Positions 33,305 through 42,768 of a stretch of 54,831 nt of DNA are shown piece by piece. The notes under the pieces were generated by a model, which saw nothing but the letters and a program-made list of their open reading frames with translations, ran no database searches and had not been told where the DNA came from. This DNA comes from an uncultured Marinobacter sp. (lineage in GTDB: Bacteria; Pseudomonadota; Gammaproteobacteria; Pseudomonadales; Oleiphilaceae): contig NZ_CAJXKQ010000030.1 of NCBI RefSeq assembly GCF_913055835.1, positions 1 through 54,831 of the forward strand, written 5' to 3'. The position numbers and the translations under genes are program-made. Every line of letters begins with the position of its first letter. The stretch's first letter is position 1.

Positions 33305-33937
33305 ATGAACGCAATAACCGGCGGAAAACTCAAACTCATTCAGGCAGCGCTTCGGCTGATTACCGAAACCCGGAGCCTGACGTCGCTGGGACTGCGGGAG
33401 CTTGCCCGGGAGGCGGGGCTGAATCCGAATACGTTTTACCGGCACTTCAAGAGCCTGGATGAATTCGGACTGCAGGTACTGGGTTACATTGCCGAGGAGA
33501 TGAAAGCCGGGGTCCGGGATTTGCGGCAGATGGCGGACTCATCCGAACAGGCATCGCGAGATACGGTAGCGTTCGTGTATCACTACTTTCTCGCCAATCC
33601 CGCGGCAACTACGGTGGCTGTCCGCGAACTTCATGGCCCCTCTCCGATACTGCGCCGTGCCCTGGAATCACAGCTCGAGGCCAGCGCCCGGGAAATGGCC
33701 GAGGATATTATCGAGCGGCAGCTGGTTAGCGCCGTGCCACCGGAAACTATTCATGAAATCTCCCGCATGACGATTCGCTACATCCTGTTCCGGGCCATGG
33801 ACTACATCGAGAAGCCGGCACAGCGGGAAACCATCCAGACCGAAACCGAGCGCTTTATCAACCGGCAGTTCCGGGGAGCGATGCTGGACCATCTGTCCCA
33901 GTCTGAAGTTGAACAACTCGCCCTGAAACACGACTGA
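33305..33937 (+). CDS. TetR-family regulator, FabR-like
   Basis: 210 residues. The N-terminal HTH reads LGLRELAREAGLNPNTFYRHF (from about residue 28), very similar in pattern to E. coli FabR, which represses unsaturated fatty-acid synthesis in response to acyl-CoA/ACP; the following SLDEFGLQVL is also shared with that group. The effector here is not known. The ATG at 33305 follows AGAGGAAAAG; the longer open frame upstream is inside foldback element C. It is divergent from the flavin monooxygenase, a natural target. Confidence 0.87.
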   Translation: MNAITGGKLKLIQAALRLITETRSLTSLGLRELAREAGLNPNTFYRHFKSLDEFGLQVLGYIAEEMKAGVRDLRQMADSSEQASRDTVAFVYHYFLANPAATTVAVRELHGPSPILRRALESQLEASAREMAEDIIERQLVSAVPPETIHEISRMTIRYILFRAMDYIEKPAQRETIQTETERFINRQFRGAMLDHLSQSEVEQLALKHD

Positions 33938-34040
33938 AAAACCTCCGATAACTCCGCTTTCCGGGCAGATCTGGCAACCTGCACTAGTATGTAGGTATCC
34001 AGACATCTGATTGATCGGGAAATCCGGAGGCACACCAATA

Positions 34041-35618
34041 ATGAAAATCGGTATCCCCAAGGAAATCTTCGAGGACGAGCGGCGAGTGGCCGCGACGCCA
34101 CCTTCTGTTCACAAGTTAATCGGGCTCGGCTACGAGGTGATCGTTGAAAGCGGAGCCGGCGAAGCCGCGAACTACTCCGATGCTGCCTATGAGAAAGTCG
34201 ACGCGGCCATTGCAACGGATACCAGCTCTCTCTGGAAAGAGGCCGACTTTATCCTGAAGGTCCGCGCGCCCATGGAGAATCCGGCGCTGGGTAAACACGA
34301 AGCGGATCTGATGAAGGAGGGGGCGTTTCTGGTCAGCTATATCTGGCCGGCCCAGAATCCGGAATTGCTGGAAAAACTGGCTGCCAGAAAGATCACGTCT
34401 TTCGCCATCGACAGCCTGCCACGGATCAGCCGCGCCCAGAAGATGGATGCCCTCAGCGCCATGGCCAACATTGCAGGCTATCGGGCAGTGATCGAGGCGG
34501 CGAATCACTTCGGGCGTTTCTTCACCGGGCAGGTCACGGCTGCAGGCAAGGTCCCCCCGGCGAAAATCATGGTGATCGGGGCCGGGGTTGCCGGCCTGGC
34601 CGCCATCGGCGCCGCCAACAGCATGGGCGCGATCGTACGGGCGTTCGATACCCGGCTGGAGGTGAAGGAACAGGTCGAGAGCATGGGGGCCGAGTTCCTG
34701 GTGCTGGACTTCGAGAATGAGGATGGCAGCGGCAGCGGCGGTTACGCCAAGCAGATGAGTGACGAGTTCATCAAAGCCGAGATGGAACTGTTTGCCGAGC
34801 AGGCAAAAGAGGTGGATATCATCATCACCACCGCGCTGATTCCCGGTAAACCGGCGCCGAAACTGATCACCGCCGACATGGTGAAATCCATGAAGCCCGG
34901 CAGCGTGATCGTGGATCTGGCGTCCGAGCGGGGCGGTAACTGCGAACTCACCGAACCCGGCAAGGTGGCCCATCATCATGGCGTTACCCTGATCGGCTAC
35001 ACCGACCTGCCCAGCCGCATGGCCAAGGTGGCCAGTGAACTCTACGCCACCAACCTGGTGCACCTGCTGACCGAGCTCACCCCCGAAAAAGACGGCAAGC
35101 CGGTGGTGAACATGGAAGACGAAGTCATCCGTGGCCTGACAGTGGTGCACGAGGAGGACATCACCTGGCCGCCGCCAAAACCGGAATCACCGGTCAGCCC
35201 CAAGCCCGCACCTGGCACCGAGGAGCCTTCAGCCGAGGCAAAAGCGGCCGCCAAGAAGGACGCAGACCGGCGTAGCCTGATCGGGAAAGGTGTGCTTCTG
35301 GTGGTTACGGCCCTGGCGCTCTACGGAGTGGGCGCCCACGCGCCGGAAAGCTTCCTGCAACACTTCACGGTGTTCGTGCTCGCCTGCTTTATCGGCTGGC
35401 AAGTGATCTGGAATGTAACACCTTCCCTGCATACGCCCCTGATGAGCGTTACCAACGCCATCAGCGGCATCATCGTGATCGGTGCCATTCTGCATCTGGC
35501 CCAGGCGGAGAATATTGCCGTGGGCATCATGGCGTTCGTGGCGGTGCTGATTGCCAGCATCAACGTGGGCGGTGGCTTCCGGGTCACCCATCGCATGCTC
35601 AAAATGTTCCGCAAGTAG
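34041..35618 (+). CDS. pntA: NAD(P) transhydrogenase subunit alpha
   Basis: 525-residue alpha subunit of the membrane-bound, proton-translocating transhydrogenase that moves hydride between NADH and NADP+. Residues 1-~385 are the NAD(H)-binding dI domain ([39 protein letters not shown]). A Pro/Ala-rich linker (~390-420) is followed by four membrane helices at the C-terminus, so the PntAA and PntAB parts are in one chain as in E. coli. Start ATG at 34041 after GGAGG. The stop is 12 bases from pntB. Confidence 0.96.
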   Translation: MKIGIPKEIFEDERRVAATPPSVHKLIGLGYEVIVESGAGEAANYSDAAYEKVDAAIATDTSSLWKEADFILKVRAPMENPALGKHEADLMKEGAFLVSYIWPAQNPELLEKLAARKITSFAIDSLPRISRAQKMDALSAMANIAGYRAVIEAANHFGRFFTGQVTAAGKVPPAKIMVIGAGVAGLAAIGAANSMGAIVRAFDTRLEVKEQVESMGAEFLVLDFENEDGSGSGGYAKQMSDEFIKAEMELFAEQAKEVDIIITTALIPGKPAPKLITADMVKSMKPGSVIVDLASERGGNCELTEPGKVAHHHGVTLIGYTDLPSRMAKVASELYATNLVHLLTELTPEKDGKPVVNMEDEVIRGLTVVHEEDITWPPPKPESPVSPKPAPGTEEPSAEAKAAAKKDADRRSLIGKGVLLVVTALALYGVGAHAPESFLQHFTVFVLACFIGWQVIWNVTPSLHTPLMSVTNAISGIIVIGAILHLAQAENIAVGIMAFVAVLIASINVGGGFRVTHRMLKMFRK

Positions 35619-35630
35619 GAGACGCCCGAT

Positions 35631-37022
35631 ATGAGCACAGGACTGGTGAGCGTGGCCTACGTGGTCGCAAGTATCTGTTTCATTCTCAGCCTGGGCGGCC
35701 TCAGCCACCAGGAATCCGCACGGCGCGGTAACCTCTACGGCGTTGCCGGTATCATCATCGCGGTCGGGGCTACCCTGGCCAGTGTGGATGGCGGCATCAC
35801 CGCTATTGTCATCGCGGTGTTGCTCGGTGTCGGCATTGGCATTCCCATCGCCAACAAGGTGGAAATGACCCAGATGCCGCAGCTGGTCGCGCTGCTTCAT
35901 AGTTTTGTCGGCCTGGCGGCGGTATTGGTGGGCTTTTCCGGCTACATCGACCCGCTAATTGCCACCTCCGGTACTGAGCACACCATCAAACTGGTGGAGG
36001 TGTTTGTCGGCATATTCATCGGTGCCATTACCTTCACCGGGTCCCTGGTAGCCTGTGGCAAACTGGACGGCCGCATCGACAGCAAGGCGCTGACCCTGCC
36101 TGGCCGGCACCTGATGAATCTGGCAGCCATCATAGTCTGCGTATTCCTCGGGGCCTGGTTCCTGGGCACCGAAAGCATGGCACTCGGCATCGTTGCCCTT
36201 ATCCTGATGACCATCATCGCGTCAGTCCTGGGCATCCACCTGATCATGGCCATCGGCGGCGCGGACATGCCGGTGGTGGTGTCCATGCTTAACAGCTATT
36301 CCGGTTGGGCTGCCGCTTCCATCGGTTTCATGCTCGGCAATGATCTGCTGATTGTCGTTGGTGCGCTGGTGGGCAGCAGCGGTGCCATCCTCAGCTACAT
36401 CATGTGCAAGGCCATGAACCGCTCGTTCATCAGCGTGATCCTGGGTGGCTTCGGCCAGACCAGCAGCAGTTCAGCCGCCGCCGATGCCGACCAGACGGTG
36501 CACGAATCCAGCGTGGATGACGTCTGTGAAGAACTGCGCAATGCCCAGTCGGTGATCATCGTGCCCGGCTATGGCATGGCGGTGGCCCAGGCCCAGAACG
36601 GCGTCAGCGAAATGACCAAGATCCTGCGGGACAAGGGCGTGAACGTGCGCTTTGGTATCCACCCTGTTGCGGGTCGTTTGCCCGGACATATGAACGTGCT
36701 CTTGGCGGAGGCTCACGTGCCTTATGATATCGTCCTCGAAATGGACGAAATCAACGACGACTTCCCGGATACCGACGTGGTGCTGGTCATCGGCGCCAAC
36801 GACACGGTGAATCCGGCGGCCGCCGAAGACCCGGGCAGCCCAATCGCCGGGATGCCGGTACTGGAAGTCTGGAAGGCCCACCAGGTGGTTATCCTCAAGC
36901 GGGGCATGGCCACCGGCTATTCCGGGGTGGAGAACCCGCTGTTCTTCAAGGACAACGCCCGGATGCTGTTTGGCGATGCCAAGGAAAGCATCGACAAGCT
37001 GGTTAGCGGTCTGCGGGGCTAA
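35631..37022 (+). CDS. pntB: NAD(P) transhydrogenase subunit beta
   Basis: 463-residue beta subunit: an N-terminal membrane domain with about nine helices (1-~265) and the C-terminal NADP(H)-binding dIII domain (~285-463; [14 protein letters not shown] and [20 protein letters not shown] are the nucleotide-binding landmarks). Together with PntA it makes the complete enzyme in the inner membrane. Second gene of the pntAB operon, ended by a hairpin at 37033. Confidence 0.97.
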   Translation: MSTGLVSVAYVVASICFILSLGGLSHQESARRGNLYGVAGIIIAVGATLASVDGGITAIVIAVLLGVGIGIPIANKVEMTQMPQLVALLHSFVGLAAVLVGFSGYIDPLIATSGTEHTIKLVEVFVGIFIGAITFTGSLVACGKLDGRIDSKALTLPGRHLMNLAAIIVCVFLGAWFLGTESMALGIVALILMTIIASVLGIHLIMAIGGADMPVVVSMLNSYSGWAAASIGFMLGNDLLIVVGALVGSSGAILSYIMCKAMNRSFISVILGGFGQTSSSSAAADADQTVHESSVDDVCEELRNAQSVIIVPGYGMAVAQAQNGVSEMTKILRDKGVNVRFGIHPVAGRLPGHMNVLLAEAHVPYDIVLEMDEINDDFPDTDVVLVIGANDTVNPAAAEDPGSPIAGMPVLEVWKAHQVVILKRGMATGYSGVENPLFFKDNARMLFGDAKESIDKLVSGLRG

Positions 37023-37032
37023 AGGAAGGCTT

Positions 37033-37070
37033 GCGGGGGCTGAAGGCAGCCCCGCGCCTGTTTACTTCTC
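37033..37070 (+). terminator. Terminator of pntAB
   Basis: GCGGGGGCTG at 37033-37042 pairs with CAGCCCCGC at 37047-37055 with one bulged G and loop AAGG, followed by the moderately T-rich GCCTGTTTACTT. It starts 11 bases after the pntB stop. Confidence 0.55.
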
Positions 37071-37073
37071 GCG

Positions 37074-37385
37074 TTATTCGGTGGTGTTGTACACGTAGGA
37101 TGAGACGGTTCCGTCCTGGTTGAACCGTACCACCAGGTCAGTGGTTTCGGCATCACCGAAGGCAGACCACTTGTACTTGCCATAGGTCCAGGTGCGTTTG
37201 CCGTCCTCGATCCCGGTGCGCCAGGGCTCGCCGAACATTTCCTGGATATCGGCCCGGGTGGTCTCACCAATCTGGATCTGGTCCACATTGTGGGTGGCGA
37301 AGTCCTTACCAACGGTGGCACAGCCCACCATGGCCGTCATTACCAGAGCCACGGACAACGTTTTGATCGAACCAATCATCGACAT
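37074..37385 (-). CDS. SmpA/OmlA (BamE-like) domain lipoprotein
   Basis: About 103 residues. The signal peptide ends in the lipobox AMVGC, giving a lipoprotein. The mature part follows the BamE/OmlA pattern: VDQIQIGETTRADIQEMFGE with the later tryptophan-tyrosine segment (RTWTYGKYKW). BamE itself assists outer-membrane protein assembly; this may be a paralogue. The ATG at 37385 or the second Met two codons later can be the start. Confidence 0.82.
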   Translation of the reverse strand: MSMIGSIKTLSVALVMTAMVGCATVGKDFATHNVDQIQIGETTRADIQEMFGEPWRTGIEDGKRTWTYGKYKWSAFGDAETTDLVVRFNQDGTVSSYVYNTTE

Positions 37386-37473
37386 ACCGATCCCTCATAT
37401 TCGGGTGAATTTCACCCATCATAACGTGTCTCTGATCTGACGCGATTACGAAGACGACAGATTCACTGGGCAC

Positions 37474-37504
37474 AAAAAAGCCGCAGGCCCGGAGGCTCTG
37501 CGGC
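37474..37504 (-). terminator. Terminator of the old-yellow-enzyme gene
   Basis: GCCGCAG at 37480-37486 pairs with CTGCGGC at 37498-37504, with an inner GCC/GGC pair, and on the minus strand is followed by TTTTTTGTG. It lies 29 bases after the oxidoreductase stop. Confidence 0.75.
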
Positions 37505-37533
37505 AAGTTTCGATCACTTGATCGAAGGGGTAA

Positions 37534-38646
37534 TCAATACAACTTGGCCAGGGACTTCTTGGCGAAGGATTCCACCTCGTTCAGGCGGCCTTCTTTCACC
37601 TTGATCAGCCATTCGGGATCCTGCAGAAGTGCCCGACCCACGGCGATCAGCTCAAACTCGTGGTTGTTCATCCGCTCCACCAGTTCATCGATACCGGCTT
37701 TCTCGACCGCTTCCTGCTTGCTGGCAAAAGTGCCGCTGATGAAGTCTTCCGTCAGACCAACGCTGCCCACGGACATGGTGGGTTTTCCGGACAGCTTCTG
37801 GGTCCAGCCGGCGAGGTTCAGATCCGAGCCTTCAAACTCCGGCTCCCAGAAGCGGCGGGTGGAGGCGTGGAAAATGTCGACACCGGCTTCCACCAGGGGC
37901 TTCAGGAACCGTTCGAGTTCCTCCGGGCTGTTGACCAGTTTGGCTTCGTAATCCTGCTGCTTCCACTGGGAGAACCGGAGCATGATCGGGAAGTCCGGGC
38001 CGACCCGGTGACGCACCGCCTCGACGATTTCCACTACGAAACGCAGGCGGTTTTCCAGACTGCCGCCATACTCATCATCGCGCTGGTTGGTGCCTTCCCA
38101 CAGGAACTGGTCCAGCAGGTAGCCATGGGCGCCATGGATTTCCACACCGTCAAAACCTAGGGCTTTGGCGTCCTGGGCCGCATCAGCAAATGCGGTGACC
38201 ACGTCCTCGATGTCTTCCTTGGTCATGGCCTTGCCGTTGGGCTTGCCAGGCGCGAACAAACCGGAAGGACTGTAGCCAGGGATCGAAGGATCCGGAGGCG
38301 TACCCTCTTTCCTGACAGCACCCACGTGCCAGAGCTGCGGGAAAATCGCACCACCGGCCTCGTGTACCGCGTCGACCACGTTTTTCCAGCCTTCCAGAGC
38401 ATCGGAGCCGTGAAACGCCGGAACGTTCGGATAGCCATTGGCCGCCTGGTGATTGACGGTCGTGCCTTCGGTAATGATCAGGCCAACACCCGCCTCGGCA
38501 CGGCGGCGGTAATAGGCCACCACGTTCTCTCCCGGAACGCCATCCGGCGAGAAGTTACGGGTCATGGGCGCCATAGCCACACGGTTGCGGAGTTTGAGGT
38601 TGTGGAGTTCAAACGGTTCGAAAAGCGGGCCAAGATTCATGCTCAT
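37534..38646 (-). CDS. Old-yellow-enzyme family NADH:flavin oxidoreductase
   Basis: About 370 residues, (beta/alpha)8 FMN enzyme. RNRVAMAPMTRNFSPDG near the N-terminus, IHGAHGYLLDQFLW (catalytic His-x-x-His region reads as HGAH) and NQRDDEYGGSLENRLRFVVE are family signatures. Such enzymes reduce activated C=C bonds of enones, quinones or nitro compounds. Start ATG at 38646 is preferred over the frame start at 38685. It is divergent from an HxlR regulator; HxlR proteins often sense quinones or aldehydes through a cysteine and control this type of reductase. Confidence 0.9.
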   Translation of the reverse strand: MSMNLGPLFEPFELHNLKLRNRVAMAPMTRNFSPDGVPGENVVAYYRRRAEAGVGLIITEGTTVNHQAANGYPNVPAFHGSDALEGWKNVVDAVHEAGGAIFPQLWHVGAVRKEGTPPDPSIPGYSPSGLFAPGKPNGKAMTKEDIEDVVTAFADAAQDAKALGFDGVEIHGAHGYLLDQFLWEGTNQRDDEYGGSLENRLRFVVEIVEAVRHRVGPDFPIMLRFSQWKQQDYEAKLVNSPEELERFLKPLVEAGVDIFHASTRRFWEPEFEGSDLNLAGWTQKLSGKPTMSVGSVGLTEDFISGTFASKQEAVEKAGIDELVERMNNHEFELIAVGRALLQDPEWLIKVKEGRLNEVESFAKKSLAKLY

Positions 38647-38665
38647 GGTAATGTGCAACCTCACT

Positions 38666-38721
38666 AATTTGGTTTCGTAAAGCAACCCTATTCAATCTGG
38701 TTTTAAAATGCAACCCTATTC
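38666..38721. promoter_or_regulatory. Tandem 28-bp direct repeat between the OYE and hxlR-type genes
   Basis: Two adjacent 28-base units (38666-38693 and 38694-38721) match at 23 of 28 positions; both end in the identical GCAACCCTATTC. A third GCAACC lies 27 bases further at 38655. The array fills the divergent promoter region and ends 14 bases before the hxlR-type ATG, so regulator binding there would block both genes. Confidence 0.6.
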
Positions 38722-38735
38722 GGTACACTGCCACC

Positions 38736-39206
38736 ATGGCCAGAAAACGTTTTGATGACTCCAGCTGTTCCGTCGCCCGCGCCCTCAATGAAGTGGGCGA
38801 CTGGTGGTCGCTGCTCATTGTGCTGCACGCCATGTATGGCACCCGCCGGTTCGTGGATTTCCAGCAGGAACTGGGCATCGCCAAGAATATCCTGTGTGAC
38901 CGCCTGGCACGGCTGGTGGATAACGAAGTACTGCGCAAGGTCGACGTGGGCGAGCACGGATCACGCTTTGAATACCGCCTGACCGAAAAAGGCAGGGATC
39001 TTTTCCCGGTGGTTATCGCGCTTCGTCAGTGGGGGGACAAATGGAACCCGGCTCCGGATGAGGCGCCCCTTGACCTGCGGGACCGCGCTACAGGTCGACC
39101 GATTCACACGGTGGAAGTCCAGGACGCCGATGGCCAGCCCCTGTCCATTCGGGATGTGTTTGTGCCGGAAGAAAGCCTGCCAGCCGGAAAAAAGAACTCG
39201 GCCTGA
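38736..39206 (+). CDS. HxlR-family transcriptional regulator
   Basis: 156-residue winged-HTH regulator of the HxlR type. The N-terminus holds the conserved cysteine (Cys11 in DDSSCSVARALNEVGDWW), which in relatives such as YodB and HypR is the sensor of electrophiles or oxidants; RRFVDFQQELGIAKNILCDRL is the DNA-binding helix region. No clear ribosome-binding site precedes the ATG, and a TACACT-like -10 just upstream would place the transcript start near the ATG, so a leaderless mRNA is possible. Divergent from the OYE gene. Confidence 0.87.
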   Translation: MARKRFDDSSCSVARALNEVGDWWSLLIVLHAMYGTRRFVDFQQELGIAKNILCDRLARLVDNEVLRKVDVGEHGSRFEYRLTEKGRDLFPVVIALRQWGDKWNPAPDEAPLDLRDRATGRPIHTVEVQDADGQPLSIRDVFVPEESLPAGKKNSA

Positions 39207-39373
39207 CCATCCGCAATACCCGCAGCAACCCCAACACCGTCTGTTTTTTTGAGTTGAATCAATCCGCTGATCAAACGCACTCACCTGCCCGGGCATTCTT
39301 GCGCTAAATCAAGTTTCCATTTCCCGATGTCATTAATCTGCAGTCATCAACGATTCAGGTTAAGGAGATGGAT

Positions 39374-40114
39374 ATGTCCCGTACATTCAAACTTGGTGTT
39401 CTGGCTGCGGCGGTTATGGCTGCTGCTCCGGCTGTTCAGGCGTACGAAGCTGGTGATTTTATTGGCCGTGTTGGTGTGGCAACGGTTGATCCGGATTCTT
39501 CCAGCGGCAACCTGAAGTCTGAGGCTGTGGGCGAAATCAATGGCGCCAACGTCAGCGTTGATTCCAACAGTCAGCTCGGACTGACCGCAAGCTACATGCT
39601 GACCGACCAGATTGCTGTTGGCGTACTTGCTGCGACTCCTTTCAAACACGACATTGAAGGCGATGGCGCAGTTCTCGGTGGCGCCGGCAAACTGGCAGAG
39701 ACCAAGCACTTGCCGCCCACCATCACGCTGCAATACTTCCCGATGCCCAGCGGTAGCAAATTCCAGCCTTATGTTGGTGCAGGCGTAAACTACACCAATT
39801 TCTTTGAAGAGAAGACAACCAGCACGCTCACAGGAGTCTACGACTCGGTTGCAGAAGCTAACCTGGGAACCCCCGCCGGTACGATTACCAGCACCGATAT
39901 CGAGCTGGATGACAGCTTTGGTCTGGCGGCTGAAATCGGTTTTGATTACATGATCACCGAAAACGTCGGTATCAACGCAGCGGTCTGGTGGATCGACATC
40001 GACACCGAAGCCACCATCAATGCCTACGCGGGCAATGCGGTAGCCGACACCAGCACCATCGACGTTGATATCGACCCCTGGGTCTACATGGTAGGCGTCT
40101 CCTACAAGTTCTGA
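39374..40114 (+). CDS. OmpW-family outer-membrane protein
   Basis: About 246 residues with a signal peptide ending at VQA-YEAGD and the OmpW pattern: DFIGRVGVATVDPDSSSG near the N-terminus, the PTITLQYFPMPSG strand, PYVGAGVNYTNFF, and the terminal strand ending in YKF (terminal Phe of an eight-stranded beta-barrel). OmpW proteins form narrow channels for hydrophobic compounds. The ATG at 39374 is six bases from AAGGAG; the ATG at 39368 is too close to it. Confidence 0.9.
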   Translation: MSRTFKLGVLAAAVMAAAPAVQAYEAGDFIGRVGVATVDPDSSSGNLKSEAVGEINGANVSVDSNSQLGLTASYMLTDQIAVGVLAATPFKHDIEGDGAVLGGAGKLAETKHLPPTITLQYFPMPSGSKFQPYVGAGVNYTNFFEEKTTSTLTGVYDSVAEANLGTPAGTITSTDIELDDSFGLAAEIGFDYMITENVGINAAVWWIDIDTEATINAYAGNAVADTSTIDVDIDPWVYMVGVSYKF

Positions 40115-40173
40115 TCCCCGTGCCTCCGCCAGTCGCCACGGTCTGTTGGCTGGCGGAAGGTGCGTTCTCCTGT

Positions 40174-40199
40174 GCGGGGTCCTCCGGCCCCGCTTTTTT
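40174..40199 (+). terminator. Terminator of ompW
   Basis: GCGGGG at 40174-40179 pairs with CCCCGC at 40188-40193, followed directly by TTTTTT. Strong rho-independent terminator 59 bases after the stop. Confidence 0.85.
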
Positions 40200-40207
40200 C
40201 TTCCCTG

Positions 40208-40236
40208 AAAAAAGAAAAACGGAGCCGAAGCTCCGT
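40208..40236 (-). terminator. Terminator of rhlE
   Basis: ACGGAGC at 40219-40225 pairs with GCTCCGT at 40230-40236 around a CGAA loop (TTCG on the minus strand, a very stable tetraloop), followed on the minus strand by TTTTTCTTTTTT. It lies just after the helicase stop. Confidence 0.85.
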
Positions 40237-40260
40237 CTTTAGTCACTGCTTATAAGCCCC

Positions 40261-41583
40261 TCAGGCGCTCTGGCGCTGAGCCGGACGACTCCGCTGACCA
40301 CCGCCATTCTGGCTACGGCCACCACTGCGACCACCTGGTTTGGCGCCGAAGCTCTTCGGCTTTCCGCCGGGACGACCATTGCCGCCGCCGTTACCATTCC
40401 GATTGCGGGCGCGGCTGGGATCGGCCTTTGCCTTGGGCTTGAGCGGCAGGTTGTTCTTCGGCTCAAAACCTTCCACTTCCTTGCGCGGCAGCTGTTTCTT
40501 GATCAGCTTTTCGATGCCCGCGAGCAGTTTGCCTTCATCGGCACTGACCAGTGACAGGGCGTGACCACTTTCACCGGCACGGCCGGTACGGCCGATACGG
40601 TGCACGTAATCTTCCGGCACGTTGGGCAGTTCAAAGTTCACTACCTGGGGCAGCTGTTTGATATCCAGACCGCGAGCAGCAATATCCGTGGCCACCAGAA
40701 CGCGCACTTCGCCGGCCTTGAAGTCCGCCAGCGCGCGGGTGCGGGCACCCTGTGACTTGTTGCCGTGGATTGCAGCTGCGGTAATGCCGTCCTTCTCCAG
40801 CTTCTGGGTCAGGCGGTTGGCGCCATGCTTGGTGCGGGTAAACACCAGCACCTGGTCCCAGCTGTTGTCCCGCACCAGCTTGCTCAGCAGCGCGGTCTTC
40901 TGGCTCTGGTCCACTGGATAGACGGACTGCTTCACTTTCTCCGCGGTGGTGTTGCGGGCCGCAACTTCAACCTGTACGGGGTTGTCCAGCAAGCCTTCGG
41001 CAAGCTTGCGAATATCGTTGGAGAAGGTGGCAGAGAACAACAGGTTCTGGCGTTTGGCCGGCAGCAGCGCAAGGATCTTGCGAATGTCGCGGATAAAGCC
41101 CATATCCAGCATGCGGTCGGCTTCGTCCAGCACCAGGATTTCCACTTCGTTGAAGCGCACCGCGTTCTGCTGATACAGATCCATCAGACGGCCCGGTGTT
41201 GCCACCAGCACGTCCAGACCCTTGCGCAGCTTCATCATTTGCGGGTTGATTTTCACACCACCGAAGACAACGGCAGCCTTCGTCGGGATGTATTTGCTGT
41301 AAAGATTCACGCTGTCATGAACCTGCGCCGCCAGTTCACGGGTGGGCGTCAGGATCAGGGCGCGGGGGCCTTTGCCAGTGCGCGGGTTGTCACCCAGACG
41401 CTGCAGCAAGGGCAAGGTAAACCCGGCGGTTTTGCCGGTGCCGGTCTGGGCTGCGGCCATAACGTCCCGGCCGGAAAGCACGGCGGGGATGGCCTGGGCC
41501 TGGATGGGGGACGGGGTGTCATAACCCTGGTCAGACGTGGCACGAACCAGCTGCTCGGACAAACCGAGTGAAGAAAAACTCAT
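40261..41583 (-). CDS. rhlE: DEAD-box ATP-dependent RNA helicase, RhlE type
   Basis: 440 residues: Q-motif ([10 protein letters not shown]), Walker [18 protein letters not shown], the [12 protein letters not shown] box, SATF and [11 protein letters not shown], all intact. The C-terminal ~70 residues are a Gly/Arg/Asn-rich basic tail typical of RhlE and used for RNA binding. Roles of the family are ribosome assembly and RNA turnover, often in the cold. A long leader (332 bases to the next gene) precedes it. Convergent with ompW, with back-to-back terminators. Confidence 0.9.
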   Translation of the reverse strand: MSFSSLGLSEQLVRATSDQGYDTPSPIQAQAIPAVLSGRDVMAAAQTGTGKTAGFTLPLLQRLGDNPRTGKGPRALILTPTRELAAQVHDSVNLYSKYIPTKAAVVFGGVKINPQMMKLRKGLDVLVATPGRLMDLYQQNAVRFNEVEILVLDEADRMLDMGFIRDIRKILALLPAKRQNLLFSATFSNDIRKLAEGLLDNPVQVEVAARNTTAEKVKQSVYPVDQSQKTALLSKLVRDNSWDQVLVFTRTKHGANRLTQKLEKDGITAAAIHGNKSQGARTRALADFKAGEVRVLVATDIAARGLDIKQLPQVVNFELPNVPEDYVHRIGRTGRAGESGHALSLVSADEGKLLAGIEKLIKKQLPRKEVEGFEPKNNLPLKPKAKADPSRARNRNGNGGGNGRPGGKPKSFGAKPGGRSGGRSQNGGGQRSRPAQRQSA

Positions 41584-41915
41584 ATAAGATCAACTCTTGA
41601 TTATTCTGCCTCCACGACCACCGTTTTCGGCGAATGCGGGCAGATGCCATGAACATTCATGGAATAAAAGACGACTACGGTCACGCGCCGTTATCGGGGT
41701 GACGTCCTCTGACAGGTCGTATGGATAGGTCGCACGGGCCTGAAGCCTTAAACTGCGGAATCCCTAGAGGCAGGATGGGCGCACAGTAACAGAGGCCCGG
41801 CCAATTAGCCATAGGTGATTATAATGAGCATCCGACGGAACCTGGCGCACTTACCAAAGTCAGAGTGTTCTGATCACCATAACCCAATACGAATCTCTGT
41901 AAGGTAGCTACAGGA
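41584..41915. other. Divergent intergenic region rhlE / tlpA-like
   Basis: 332 bases without a gene. It contains an inverted repeat CCATGAA/TTCATGG at 41647-41662, in the leader of rhlE, and a TATAAT hexamer at 41820-41825 in the plus-strand upstream region without a good -35. I see no riboswitch or known RNA motif; long leaders are common for autoregulated DEAD-box helicases. Confidence 0.5.
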
Positions 41916-42731
41916 ATGAGCGTCAGCATCGGTCCCTTGAGCCTGTCCATCGGCCACCTGCTCCTGGTTATCGCCTTCGGCCTGGCTTTGCTGGTTGGAG
42001 GGATACTGGGCCGGAAATACCGCGTGCCGGTGGCCGGATCGGTGGCCGATATTTTTGTGGTGGCAATGCTGAGCGCCCGGATCGGTTTCGTGATCAGCTA
42101 CTTCGAGCATTACCGGAACGACCTGCTGGGCATCATTGATATCCGGGACGGCGGTTTTGATGTGCTCTGGGGTGTCATCGGCGCCATCCTGTTCACCGGC
42201 TTCCTGATGTGGCACAGGAAACCACAGCGCAAGCCACTGGCCGCGGCCGCGTTGACCGGCGCCCTGTTCTGGGCCGGTACTGCGGGAACCATTACCCTGA
42301 TCGAACAGCAGGCCCGCGGCATGCCGGACGTTGCGCTACGATCGCTCAATGGCGAAGCCGTCAGTATGGATCAGTTGGCTGCGGGCAAACCCATGGTCGT
42401 CAATCTCTGGGCAACCTGGTGTCCGCCCTGTATCCGGGAAATGCCGGTGCTGGAAGAAGCCCAGCATATCTATAAGGACATCATCTTTGTTTTCGCCAAT
42501 CAGCGGGAGCAGCCCGAGACCATCCGCGCATTTCTGGAGGAAAACCGCCTGAATCTGGACAACCTGTACCAGGATGATCAGGCTAAGCTGGCCCGGGCAG
42601 TGGGCAGCAGCGGCTTGCCAACCACCCTTTTCTACAATGCCCGGGGCCAACTAATCGATTCCCACATGGGGGAACTGTCCAGGGCAACCCTGGCCAGGGG
42701 CCTGGAGAAGATCCGTACACCGGAAGAATGA
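41916..42731 (+). CDS. Lgt-like membrane domain fused to a TlpA-type thioredoxin
   Basis: 271 residues. The N-terminal ~130 residues hold about four membrane helices and resemble the first half of prolipoprotein diacylglyceryl transferase: LSARIGFVISYFEHYRNDLL and the following IIDIRDGGFDVLWGVIGAIL run parallel to the GARLG and GG-S-F-H-G-G segments of Lgt, but the histidine position reads L/W, so transferase activity is unlikely. The C-terminal ~140 residues are a TlpA/ResA-like thioredoxin domain with the active site WATWCPPCIREMP and the cis-proline region GLPTTLFY. The thioredoxin part should face the periplasm as a thiol-disulfide reductase; the Lgt-like part may be its anchor or an electron/partner module. 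Confidence 0.8.
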   Translation: MSVSIGPLSLSIGHLLLVIAFGLALLVGGILGRKYRVPVAGSVADIFVVAMLSARIGFVISYFEHYRNDLLGIIDIRDGGFDVLWGVIGAILFTGFLMWHRKPQRKPLAAAALTGALFWAGTAGTITLIEQQARGMPDVALRSLNGEAVSMDQLAAGKPMVVNLWATWCPPCIREMPVLEEAQHIYKDIIFVFANQREQPETIRAFLEENRLNLDNLYQDDQAKLARAVGSSGLPTTLFYNARGQLIDSHMGELSRATLARGLEKIRTPEE

Positions 42732-42768
42732 TCCTGACTCGATTTCCCGATAGTGGCCTGAGGTTTAT

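Noticed and set aside
33178..33462. Frames such as the one encoding MDVLAAVFG within foldback element C, and its counterpart in element A
   Set aside because: They read through the palindromic element and end out of frame with tetR; such peptides recur wherever the repeat occurs and are not genes.
34116..35150. 344-codon minus-strand frame opposite pntA
   Set aside because: Shadow of pntA; His-rich out-of-frame translation.
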